Origin: Istiophorus platypterus | Lineage: Eukaryota > Chordata > Actinopteri > Istiophoriformes > Istiophoridae | Reading direction: 5' to 3' | Assembly: GCA_016859345.1 (NCBI GenBank) | Contig: CM029124.1 | Location: 11,603,980 to 11,667,979 of the forward strand | DNA length: 64,000 nucleotides | Shown here: in pieces, positions 1 through 11,130 of the stretch | Numbering within the stretch: the stretch's first letter is position 1 | Layout: the number at the start of each line of letters is the position of its first letter | Position numbers and translations under genes: made by a program | Notes under the pieces: generated by a model | What the model was told of the DNA's origin: nothing | What the model saw: the letters and a program-made list of their open reading frames with translations, nothing else | The model's database searches: none

Positions 1-1734
1 ATAGCTAATACAGTAATTAACATCCCTGCTCCAAAGTAAATGTTTTGTTAGTGGAGATAATCACTTACAAGCATAATCAGCTGTCACTGTATCTTTTAAA
101 TGTTCTCTCAGCTTAGAAACATGTTATCTTAACTTTTAAGTACAACATTGTTTTCATAGATAACTTAACAACCTGCACTTAGACTAAAAACTAATTTGGT
201 TCTCTGTATTACAGCATTTATCTGACAGAGCTGAGATGGTATGGAGCACACTATCATTAGTAGAATTATTATTATATTGCTGTATTTGCATTAATACTAT
301 CGTCCAATCTCTCTTGTATCTTCTTACGATTTCATCTCAGCTTTTTGACTCTGATCCTGACATGCTGTGAAAGCACATATATTAATCCAATGTTAGCCTC
401 AGGAGAAAAGCAATTATTCCCCCATCTGAGGAGAAGAAAGGTTAAAAGCCATTCCTCTATCAGGCAAATAATAACGGGAATGTCATATCCTGTCTTCATC
501 AGGAATTTTATCTGATATTGAATTACATGGCCATGTCCAGCAGTGTCATGGATAGACTTTGTCTCCCTTTGTTTCTGTCATCAGTTTGAATATCAACCAT
601 ATTGTTGCTCTCATTTATACTGATTTCGACGAAGCTGCCACACAGATCTTTGATAAATGAAAACTGAACAAAATTGTCTGTTGTATTTTGAACATGGGCA
701 CTACAGTAAATGCTCTGTGAACTTTAGTTATTGACTGTTTTTATCTTAAACATTGTTAAAAATGTTGCTGTTGCGTTCAATCTAACAACTACTAATGAAA
801 ATTAATCAGAAGTGACTTGCTTGGTGCATTACTCAGATAACTTAGTATTGCATACTTAATATGATTTTTAAACTCTGGTGTGATTGAAAAGTTCAATGTT
901 CCTCAAATTAATGTAGTGTAAAAGGCATCATCTCTACATAGGTGCCAAAAGTCAGGTTAAAAATATCAAAAGATGCCATGCCTATAAAATTTAACTTTCT
1001 ACAGAGTACATGGGTACAACAGGCCCTCATGCAGCTCATACTCATAAACCTTGGTCCAAAACAATAGACAACATTGTTTTTTGCTTGTGTTCACAGTGTC
1101 ATACATGTCATTACATTCTTCCATCTTCCTGTCATTACTGCTTGTGTAAGATGAACTCTCACCTCTCAGAATAGATCTATCATTCTCCAAATGCATGCGA
1201 AGACAGGTGTAGTGTCTACTGTCAGTCTGCAAAAAGCAGGTTTCTCCTACAGTCCTCTCTGATCGGCATTTTGCCTCACCTAACTCCTTTTCATTCTGTA
1301 TTTCTTAAATTCTGTCTCCTTTTCCTCCTCCTTCTTCCCAGCTTTTATCTTCCTTGCTCGTCCCTCCTCCTCTCTAAGCTGTATCTCTTCTCTGATCACC
1401 ACTAAGCAAATTTACAGCTTTAATTTCCCCCGAAACATGCATTGCTTCCAGGTGTGTACGGCCAGCAGTGGCGACCCGTGGATTGGGGTCAGGGGTCACA
1501 CTGATTAACAGCCGTCCTCTCCCGGGGAATGACAAACTTCCCCGGCGCTGTCACTAAGAAGTATGATGCTCCCTTTGTTCCCCCCTCAGGCAGCTTTGAC
1601 AGGCTGGCCAATCAGAGGGCTGCAGGTTTAAATCTGCCAAATTTTTAGACAAAACAGACGTCTCCTCAGTCTCACAAACAGGCACAGCCCTGCTGCTTGA
1701 CTGGCTGCCCATTCCACCACCAACAGAGATTACA

Positions 1735-1850
1735 CTGAAGTGCTTAGTGCATATAATTACAAGTAATTGGCAAATAGTAGGCTCTGACCAAACAGAAATT
1801 GTTTCATTATGTCTAATTAACACCTACTTGATTATGGTTAATTACTAGTG
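1735..1850. promoter_or_regulatory. Candidate enhancer: cluster of homeodomain (TAATTA) cores
   Basis: Three TAATTA cores (1754-1759, 1814-1819, 1839-1844) and one TAATTG core (1764-1769) lie within about 90 bases. TAATTA is the generic homeodomain binding core. The neighbouring DNA (about 1440-1850) is of mixed composition without simple repeats, which is typical of conserved non-coding elements. Conservation cannot be seen from one sequence, so this is only a candidate. Confidence 0.25.
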
Positions 1851-4800
1851 TTTGATAATGGAGGAGCAAAGTTGCCGGTCTGGAGACAAGCAGGAACCAT
1901 CTGGATCATTGATAACCATATGCTGGTGCCTTGATTTGCTTTGCTGGGACCAGAGCTGTCAGGGCCACTAACAGTGGCAGGTGTCTGCTGTGTATAGATT
2001 CAGCATCTGCGCAAGGTGTAAACACAACACAACTCAAATAAACATGTCAGTGTGCACACATTCTGGTACACATAGGAACATTAAAATACATGCATGAGCA
2101 AACACACTCCTTCCCTCTTGTAAACATGTAATTAATTGTTAACAAATTTTTAAAAAATTTTAAAAATTCACTTTAAAAGAATGCTAACTTAATTCCATCA
2201 TATTTAAAAGATCTCTTGATATTAATATCAGCTGTGGGTTCCCTTATCAGGCCCTAAAGGCAAACTCTTGTTATTGAATTTGAATATACAGTTTAAATGC
2301 TACAAATAATAATTATAATTATTTAAACCGTAAGAAAATTGTCAGTCCAAAACATAAGGGAAGGTGGAAATAGATGCCATTAGGAGCAAAACAGAGTTCC
2401 TAAGAGCCTTGGAAATTATTCGAACAGAAGGCTCCCTGCTGTAAACAAAAGAAATTACCCTGCACTAAAATTATCTGTCTGTCCCTGTTAATTAGCAGCA
2501 CACACAATGTGAAATTAGCTATGACGCACTAGGAAAAGAGAAAGATAAATAGTTCCTTATTGGGAAAGAATAAAGTCAAGTCTTGCCATACATAGCATTT
2601 GTCATGTTTAATTGTGGGATCAATTAAAATTTAGGGGATAATGATGATTTATAAGTGTTTGTGTATAATTTGGTATTCATGAAGTCAGCCAGACACATGC
2701 TGGTATCAGCTTGTTAATTGTGTTTCCTTTTTGTTGAAGGCTGGCTTTTGAATGCAATTGGCTTAAAGTTTACAAAACTCACTTGGCTGAGTGATTCTGT
2801 TGCGTGTCAGCCAAGCTCCATTGTGCTGCTTTCGCAATTTTGTCACTTCTTATTTGTCTGTCTTCAATATTCTTTATTAACTACTGCTGAAATTGCAAAG
2901 TCCTTTGGCCCAAACTCATTTTACTTTTGTTTGGGGTGGACAACCTGTAATATTTCACCACCAAGTGTTCAACTCACAGACATCATAGACTTTGCCTTTG
3001 CCTGTGCCTTTTTTGTTGCCATGTGTGCTCATTCTGTCTAATGAGCTTCACCAGCTAACAGATTGCAAAATGAGCTACACTGCATATTAATTATTATTTT
3101 AAAGTTTGCCACAGTTGTGCTCCTCTAAGTTTAAGTACAGTCATCGAGGCATTATCATAGGAGTTCATTCATAAATTCTTCCTCATCACACATGACATTA
3201 CGGAGAAGTTTTTTTAATTGTAAATTTGGGGTTTCACGAGCCATGTTCAGTATCTACACACAACATCATATTGTTCAAATGGCATCATTGGTCAGATGAA
3301 GAGAACAGTCATTTGAGCTGTGCATAATGCAGCCAATTTATCATGCACATGTAATGTGTGCTCTTTGAGCGCACCAGACAGCAGTGATGGGAGAGCACTT
3401 TGTTGTCATGCCCCCCTCTTTCCACTGCGAGGCTAAGATGTAGGCCAAGTGGAAGAGCGCCAAATGATTCAACACAGGACAAGATTCCCATTCAAACAGC
3501 ACAGAGCTTTTCCTCCTTATTCATTTTCTTAGATTACCATCAAATTTGTGTCACCAGCTAGGCAGCGTTATTGACTCACAGCGATGTACTCCCTTTGCTT
3601 TCGTTGTTATTAGTTGACATGCTGACATTTTCATATGTGTCTTTGCTAATGCCTGAAAATTGCTCTGACCGAAGAACGTGAGAATTGAACAGATAATTTT
3701 AATAAGATTCAACTGCAGATGGTGCGATGTGCCTGCCTTACACATATAGAATACCAATTGTAACCTGTTTTCAGAGGCGACTCTGGGAGTGAACTCTAAT
3801 GGGTTTTGACAACATTGTATTAGGCACAACAACTACGCATAATGTACCGAAAAATTGGATGTGAAATTGGAAACATAGCCAAGAACAAAGTAAATTTACA
3901 TGGTTTGGTAGGTTTGGTGATGTCTGATATCATACTCTTTCATGCAAGCTCTATCTGGAGGGAGAAGGCAGGAGTGCAAAGGGGGACTTAACAATGGATA
4001 TCAGTGGAGAGTGCTTTTAAAGTTAAGGCTGATGGATGGCTTGTCAAAAAAATAATTGCACTGGTATGGAAGTGGGCTCGCGCAAGCTTGCCAAGGAGGG
4101 GTTGGGTGGGTATGGGGGGTGTCAGAGCGGCAGAGGAGGGAGGCGCGATCAGCAGAGAGCATGATGGGAAGTGACAGTGGTCTGTCAAGAGGCAGTGGCT
4201 GCCCAGAGAAGTGTGAAGCCAGAGCTATGAGGTGGCAGGAGAGAGCAGGCTGTCAGAGCAAGAAAGTGGCTTTAATACGGCGAAAAGCAAAGGAATCCGC
4301 TTGTCAGGCCTGCTCAGCCAAGCCAAGGCAAAGCAGCAACAGAGGAGATGGGGAATGGATATGGGTGAAAACAAAGGTAGAGAGAGAGAAAGAGTAAGGG
4401 ATAGACCAAAGGATGAGGGAGGCGGAGAAACAGGGTATGAGAAGTGAGAGCTGTGTGACAGCAGGTGAGGCATGATGGGAAATTGTGTGGGACAGCGGAA
4501 CAGGCCCAGCCGTCAATTAGAAGTTCCCGATGAAATTTTCTGTAAGGTGATAAAACTCATCAGCTCTCCTACTCACTCTCTAGGTTGGTGCTGTGCTCAC
4601 TCTTGGCTGGCTTTAACAGTCTGCAGAGGTACCTCTGTGTATTACTATAGTCAGTATGACTCTATACCACATCTCCCACTGTGTCTTAGATACCCTGCAC
4701 TGCTTCCTCTTCGTCAACCATTTAGATCTCTCTACATCCACCAACTACATATGCAAACTGAGGGACATGCAATAAAGAGTTGCTTTTGTATTATCTCGCG

Positions 4801-7779
4801 CCCGCTGATGCAACTGGCACGAAGACAAAGGCAGGCTGATTATCGTAGTGGATCATCCCTTGCCATTTACATGAGGTGCTGGAATATATTTAATAAGGCT
4901 TGTCTGTTCTGTCTTGACCTTGTTTGAAAGGCACTTTAATTCTGTGACCCATGATGAGAAGCTGAGAGGCTCGTGTGTTGATTACTCACATGAATGTATG
5001 CTCAATGGCTTTTTCACTCCAGAGCAATTGCTTTTGTTTTGCCAGGCTTCGGTGATGGGGCTTCATGTATGTTATGCTGATATGGCGCGTGATTGATGCA
5101 GCGTGTCAAGATTCAATGATGACAGTGTCACTTTTCTAACGTTGTCTTGGCATTACATTATGGTTTTGGCCTCATTTTATGAACAATTTTCATGACATTT
5201 TCATGATGTGCTTTTTATTTATACATTCACTTGGTGCTGTATTTTATAGTCAAACATAATGGTTAGTAAATGCACACTGGGCAACAAAGCAGTATATGCA
5301 TGATCTAGAAACCACGTAGTAAAATCAGCCCTTGGTTTTGTCTTTGCTGCAATGGTGTGTGGTATGTGCGTATGTGTGGTACAGCAGGAGTCATGATCTG
5401 TGTCTTCACATTCATAAGCAATTAGTCTTGCCGTAATTTATTCCTCATTAAAGGCACATAATTAAAGTTCTCTGTAGCTTCTTTGAACATTAAATTACAC
5501 TCTCATTTTCTACAAATATAAGCCATGATATTTAAAGGGCCACTAACCACTGACTCACATTATCAAAACAGAGTTTTTCAGAGAACTTATCATTACAGAT
5601 CATGATATAATGATATGTTCACTTGTGAACTTTATACTGTCAGGCCGATGCAGTGTACAGATGTAGCAACTGATTGAGAGTATGTGTATGGATTTTAATG
5701 AGGGCATTGGAGGTTCATTTCATTTGTAGTGGTAAAAATCTTCCAAATAGTTTGAAATTATTACCTAAGGCATGTGACTTTCATGCGATCCTTTTTCTCA
5801 AGTTCTGATGCAAAGGATGGGTTCATAAGAAAAAGATTATGCTAGGGCTTCTGTCTTAGATAAATGATTAACTGTTTAAATGTTAATTTTTATTAAGTTT
5901 TGGTGGTGGGGGGGTGTCATGTGATGGACTATTTCTTAGTAAGTTGCAGTAAATTCTCCACTGTTTGCCTGGCAACCTCACGGCAACACAGGCTTGGATA
6001 GCTGATTCAAAGATTCAAAATAACAAGTGCAACACTGCCTTTTTTGATTAGGAAAGATCATCTTTACGTGCTTATGAGCCAGTAGAATCAGCACAAAATG
6101 TTTGTGAAATACTACACCTTGTTAAACAAGGTTGCTAAACGTCATTTATAAATCAAGAACGGGTAGGTCGGACTCCACAGCTTTTTATTTTCAATACCCC
6201 CAAAAAAACAGACACTTTGACATCTGATTGGAAAAAAGATATATAGACTGTTAAATTGATGAAGTGATTTGGGAGGAAGAGAGAGAAAGACATTGAGAGA
6301 AAGAAGGCAGTATGGATAGAATGGATGGATGGACAGAGGGAAAGCCTCATTTAGTAGAGAAAAGGCTGTTTGGCCTACCCATACAACAGAGGGAGAGTCC
6401 AAAGCCATTGATCTCCTGCAGCCAATGACAGACCAGAACTCAACAATAATCATGACAAATGAGCGGAGCCTCCACCAGATGAGGAACTGCCGATAATCAC
6501 ACAGACCCCCAAAAAAAAAGAAACCAGGAAGGTTGCAGTAGAGTGTAGTGGAACTCTGACATGTCTCAATACTCCTCCTGAGGGTGACATTCTAGGATAA
6601 GAGACAGATACAGCTGAGAGAGGGACTTTAGTGTCACTGTATTAGGCAGTGACATTGATACATTTATGGTATCCAGTGCCTTTAATTAACAAATTGAACT
6701 AAATACCCGTTATTCTAACAGCGTTGCTGAAATAGATTTAAAAATTAGCATAGTTTTTTTTATGTCATGATTAGACAGTTATACGTGGAAATACCGGTAG
6801 TGATTTTCACGCATTACAAGATGAATGGCTAAAAGTGAATATGAATCTCTGCAACGTGGCGTTTGAATCCGTGCAACAACGGCAACACTTGAAAATAAAT
6901 GAGGTTGCTGACACACTGCTATAAAGACGTGCATGCCTGGAGTGTTCCTCTTTGTAGATTAGAACTAAACAATAATGATTAAATTGCCGCAACCAATCAA
7001 TCTAGGTTCTGATAAAGTATGATTGGTAGCACATTATCCCTTTTCTTTCCCTCTGGAGGTCTCTCAGTCTCCATCCCCTGCTTTGACTAGCAGGCATCCC
7101 CACCTCCCTGGATGAAACATTTTCTAATCAGCTTTATCTCTCACATCTGAATTTATCTTATTCATGGAAAATGCCAATATATTAACCGGCTTGTATGATA
7201 CACAAGGTGACCCTACTGACTTAATGACATAATACATTATCCTTAATGAAGTCAATATCTCGTCTTTTAGCTGTCTGTCTATTGGGCCGATTAATTGCGG
7301 TGTCATTAAAGTTAGCTCTCTTTTCATTTGAGCTTGGCAAGTGGCATAAAACTAATGTTCTTAGTTATCAACCACTGAAATAGGATGGAGGGTGGAGGAA
7401 ATTACAGGGAGGACAAGGGGGTTTGCTACAGCCCACATTAGTGTTTTTTTCTCAGTGACACCGAATACGCACACAGCCATCTATGTTACTGAAGAACAGA
7501 CAAAGTGGTAACATTTGTAGTTGTCTGATTCATTTGAATGTTTACATAATGAATGGATCTTTTTCTTATGCACGCCTCAAGAAAAAATGTTTTGTTGCAA
7601 TTGCAAATTATTTTATATTTTTAAAGATTCTTTTAATTTTTTTTTATTGTGAAAAATCGATATTTTCGAGAGATTTCCCCCCGTTTTTCAATTATGTAGA
7701 GTATTCTGAAAGTGTGGGATACAGCATTTTTTTTCATGCACACCACTGTGATTGACAGGCTGTGAAATGCTTTTGGTAG

Positions 7780-7953
7780 AAATGGTGTCCCTGTTACTGT
7801 GACTGTCTGTTTAAGGGAGAATCGGGGCCGGTGGCATCGTCATCCCAAAACTCACACAGTAGCAACAGAAGTAGCCAGAGGAGTCTTAGTGACTCGCAAG
7901 TCTCTGCCAATGACCTGAGGGCTAAAAATGATACCTGCTCAACAAAACAATAG
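7780..7953 (+). other. ATG-less open frame, serine-rich, possible orphan exon
   Basis: The frame is open for 58 codons, from just after a TAG at 7777-7779 to a TAG at 7951-7953. It has no ATG start. From 7816 the translation is unusually polar: a Ser/Gln/Asn/Arg-rich run (including SSSQNSHSSNRSSQRSLSDS) and then a short acidic/basic tail. A weak acceptor-like TCTGTTTAAG ends at 7815. I found no convincing GT donor, so as an exon it would have to be terminal. I do not recognise a protein family. AGT/AGC-rich DNA can produce such a run by chance, and chance is the leading explanation. Confidence 0.15.
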
Positions 7954-8684
7954 TTTTGTAATGGTTGCTGTTACTATAATATGTGCCACTGCTACTTTTT
8001 TTCCTTATAGTGGGCAAATGTTACTCAGATGTTCTTCGTGTTTAAGTTAGAAAACATGACAGTTGTATGATATTTTTAGAGCATACTTGTGAAATTTATT
8101 TTTTCATCAAATCTTGAGGCCCATCCTCAAAGTGAGGATTTTATCTCTGTTGGCAGTAATAACTGCACAATTCAGTCCATGGAAGAAGTTTGACAATGAC
8201 AAAACAGTTTTCCCTGACAGAGATGCATATCTGTCAGGGCAAAATGCACCAACACCTGAGCCCCTTCTTGCTTCCACCGGCCCCCCTCCTCCTCCTCCCC
8301 CTCACAGCTTTTCCCAGGTTGCTGAAACAAGCAGACAGGATGGGGGTAATTTACAATGTGTTATCTTTGTCTATAGCTGTGAAAATGATATGAAGTAAAT
8401 CAAGGTAGGAGTAATGAAAGACTGAGAATTCATTCCTGTGAGCACGTTTTAAGTGTAGTATCCGTTATGGTGGCAGCGCCTGAAGAGGCTGGAATGAGAC
8501 GAGCTGAGGGGCCATAAAGCAGCAGTGGGGCCCATGTTAATGCTGTCTGTCTGGCGTTAGTAATTGGGTTGCACTGATGAGTTGCTTCGAAGACAAAGTG
8601 TAAATCCCCATGCCTGCCGTAAATCTTACATTGTTGGAACAAGGTGCAATCCCAACAAATATTGATCTTGCCTGGGGGCCTGCT

Positions 8685-8791
8685 GTGTGTGTATGTGTGT
8701 GTGTATGTGTGTGTGTGTGTGTGTCTGTGCGAGTGTGTGCGTGTGTCTGTGTGTGTGTGTGTATGTGTGTGTATGTGTGTGTGTGTGTGTT
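8685..8791. repeat. (TG)n microsatellite, interrupted
   Basis: About 107 bases of TG dinucleotides with scattered TATG, CGAG and TCTG interruptions. The interruptions mark an older, less mutable tract. It produces long spurious Cys-Val and Thr-His open frames on the two strands, which are not genes. Confidence 0.95.
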
Positions 8792-9201
8792 GTCAAACCA
8801 GTACACCCTGGTAGGCTTGTGCTACAGTACAATTGCATCTTTGTCGTTACCTTAGATTTGGCCCCTGTTGTTAAACTGCTGAGCTTATTTTCGAGCAAGA
8901 TTGTTGCGGCCTCACCAGCTGTGTTCCTGTGCTCTTGAGTCCGTTGTATGTAGTTTTTGACTTTAAGTGTTCTGGCTGAAAAGTAACTGCAGGTAACTCA
9001 GTGAACTGTGATGGTTGTAGCTGTGCATTATTTATGGATTTCACCGCATCAAGTGGATGGGTATTTTGCTTCTCCATTTTCTAGATTGATTCACTTTAAC
9101 AATGTCATGTATAAATTATAGATGGCATTTTAAATTACTCTTTCTTTTGTCATACTATTGCTACCACTACTTTGACTTCATTTCATAATAATAAACCAAT
9201 G

Positions 9202-9916
9202 TAGTGCTGAAATAATTAATCAATGGATTTAGTGAAAATAAATCATCAACAGTTTTGATAAGGGAGTAATGGTTATTCATTAAAGAAAGTGGTTGTTGGT
9301 TCAAGTGTCTCAAATGTGGGGTGTTGCTGCCTCTCTCAGTCATCATCATGAAGTTATAAAATTATGGACTCAAATTAGGGTCAAAAAGATTGTGAGCGTG
9401 TAAAATGATGTTCCCAAATGATTCCAGAGTTAGAAGTTGTAAATCAACCTTTTATATCCCTGTAATATAAATCCGGATGAGAAATTCATATTTGTACTTA
9501 TGTTAAAAAAAAAAAAAAGATTTGTGTTCATAGACACTAATGGGTTTAATTATATTTGATGATGCTGTAGAAAATAATGGTGAACATTTACTGTGCTGTG
9601 TGTGTATAGAAACCAACCTGTGGTGTGAAGAGCCTGCGCTGTTTTCCATCTTGAAAATCTACTACACCTTTTATAGGTAACCACCTGGCCACCTGACTGG
9701 ACTCTTCTTTTGTGTTTGACCTGCCATTGTCAATTTGCCATTTGTTCACAGATTTTATTCAATCTTTTTTTTTTCATGTAGATTTTTTTACAGGTTCACA
9801 AAAAAATTTATTTACAACCATATTTTTTTTATATTTTATAGACTAAACGAATAATTGATGAATAAAAAGCTAATCACCAAATTAGTCAATAATGAAAATC
9901 AATAGTTACAGCCCTA
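9202..9916. mobile_element. Decayed non-autonomous inverted-repeat element, copy 1 (enlarged)
   Basis: The left end reads TAGTGCTGAAATAATT. The reverse complement of the right end is TAGGGCTGTAACTATT. The two match at 12 of 16 positions, so they form a degenerate terminal inverted repeat. The interior near each end (AATTAATCAATGG, TTTTGATAA; TTTTATAGACTAAACGA) follows the pattern of a small repeat common in teleost genomes that carries many ATTAATC/GATTAAT motifs. At 715 bases it is more than twice the length of copy 2. The middle (about 9360-9815, with an A run near 9505) looks unrelated and may be a nested insertion. There is no coding capacity. I do not assign a superfamily name. Confidence 0.55.
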
Positions 9917-9920
9917 AAAA

Positions 9921-9955
9921 TGTATGTATGTGTGTATATATATATATATATATAT
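9921..9955. repeat. (TATG)/(TA)n microsatellite
   Basis: A short TGTATG-to-TATATA tract immediately outside the right end of inverted-repeat copy 1. Its position abutting the element end is common for such repeats. Confidence 0.85.
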
Positions 9956-10807
9956 TCAATTAAATTACCTGTTTTATGTAATGACTGTATATATTTAGAA
10001 AACAGGAATCATATCACATGTGCGTTGCTTCTTATATCTAACCTTTGAAATGTCATTGAGCTCTTCTTTAGCTCGGCTGTGTGTGTGTGTGTGTATGTGT
10101 GTGTGTGAGTGAGTGAGTGTGTGAGTGAGTGAGTGTGTGTGTGTGTGTGTGAGTGAGTGTGTGATCAAGGCAGACAGCTTATCGTTGAACACATCCTATC
10201 TGTCGTGACAGGTCACTGTCAGGCACAGCCCCCCCTTTTCTCACCCCTACTGATAGAGGGAGCCACACATAGAAATCTACCTGCACTAATATGCTAATGT
10301 AATCTGATGGGAAGAGCTGTTAAGGCTGTGAACCACTCAAAGTAATGTAAAGAAAAGTTGATTTACACCCACTAATTTTACCATATTTGCTCAGTGTCAC
10401 TGCTGGAGCATAGAGTAAAGCTCAATTTGAAGTGCTAAAATATAAAATAATAAAAGCTGAATGAATGGTATCAGGGGATGGGAAAGGTGATATGCTAAGC
10501 AGCAGTGACGCTCCAATGACTTTTGTAGTGAACATGTTTGACTCACAAAAAAGGTCACGTCATTTAGAATAGGAATCAGCTTGTCGTCCTAACCTCACTT
10601 GTCAGTCTGTTACATTAATCACGCTAATCTGCTCACGTATGCATTCCATCGCCTCACCTCAGACCATCCACGTTTTGCTCAGGTCATTTGTTAACATGTG
10701 TACTGCTGTTTTGCGGTACACACCGCTTTGTTGGTCCTGTGTGCTTTATATACTCAACGGCACCAGTTTACAGTAGATGCATTCAAAACATTACCAGGTA
10801 TTCCTTG
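9956..10807. other. Non-coding DNA between the two inverted-repeat copies
   Basis: Apart from the TG/GAGT microsatellite at 10077-10163 I see no gene or repeat. The stretch around 10250-10330 contains TAATATGCTAATGTAATC, which is AT-core rich, but there is no further support for function. Confidence 0.5.
10077..10163. repeat. (TG)n/(GAGT)n compound microsatellite
   Basis: Alternating TG dinucleotides and GAGT/GAGTGT units over about 87 bases. Confidence 0.95.
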
Positions 10808-11130
10808 TAGGACTTCAACTAACAGCTGTTTTCATTATCCAATAAGTTAGGGGAGAAGTGATATGTAAGAATACTGAAAAAAAAAAAATCCCGATCGCAG
10901 TTTCTCAAGGCTCATGGTAACGTCCTTTATTGATTGTTCTGGCCAAACCAAAGTCCAAAACCCACAGATATTCAGTTTAGATTATGAAACAGAGAAAATC
11001 AGCACAATCTTTAAATTTGAGGAGCAAGGACCATTTATAAATGACCTGAACAATTAATCAATTTTCATAATATTTCAGATTAATTTTCTTTCAGTAGTAA
11101 TCAGTCAATCTACTAATGGTTTCAGTTCTA
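10808..11130. mobile_element. Decayed non-autonomous inverted-repeat element, copy 2
   Basis: This 323-base element begins TAGGACTTCAACTAAC. The reverse complement of its right end is TAGAACTGAAACCATT, which matches at 10 of 16 positions. Internal landmarks of the same fish repeat are visible: GTTTTCATTATC near the left end, AAGTCCAAAACCCACAGATA followed by TTCAGTTTA at about 10951-10979, and AACAATTAATCAATTTTCATAATATTTC near the right end. It lies in the opposite orientation to copy 1. No clean target-site duplication survives, so the insertion is old. It has no open frame of its own and would have been moved by enzymes encoded elsewhere. Confidence 0.65.

Larger units (their letters stand above)
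1..9201. other. Non-coding DNA, no exon recognised
   Basis: No reading frame here resembles a known protein. The ATG-started frames are short (about 60-150 codons), have no domain-like composition and overlap on both strands, as expected by chance in AT-rich DNA. The stretch probably lies in a 5' intron of lrmda or upstream of it, because the first lrmda exon in the window (33403) starts in mid-codon and so needs earlier exons. Items listed separately are a homeodomain-motif cluster near 1754-1844, an ATG-less serine-rich frame at 7780-7953 and a TG microsatellite at 8685-8791. A short AT palindrome-like patch lies around 2146-2166. Confidence 0.6.

Noticed and set aside
4056..4927. Overlapping open frames of up to 151 codons on both strands
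   Set aside because: The local purine-rich, stop-poor composition explains them. There is no recognisable domain or splice context, and the strands compete.
8537..8938. Cys-Val and Thr-His rich open frames
   Set aside because: They are translations of the (TG)n microsatellite. The same applies to frames near 10.1, 20.2, 29.5, 31.1, 62.6 and 63.8 kb.
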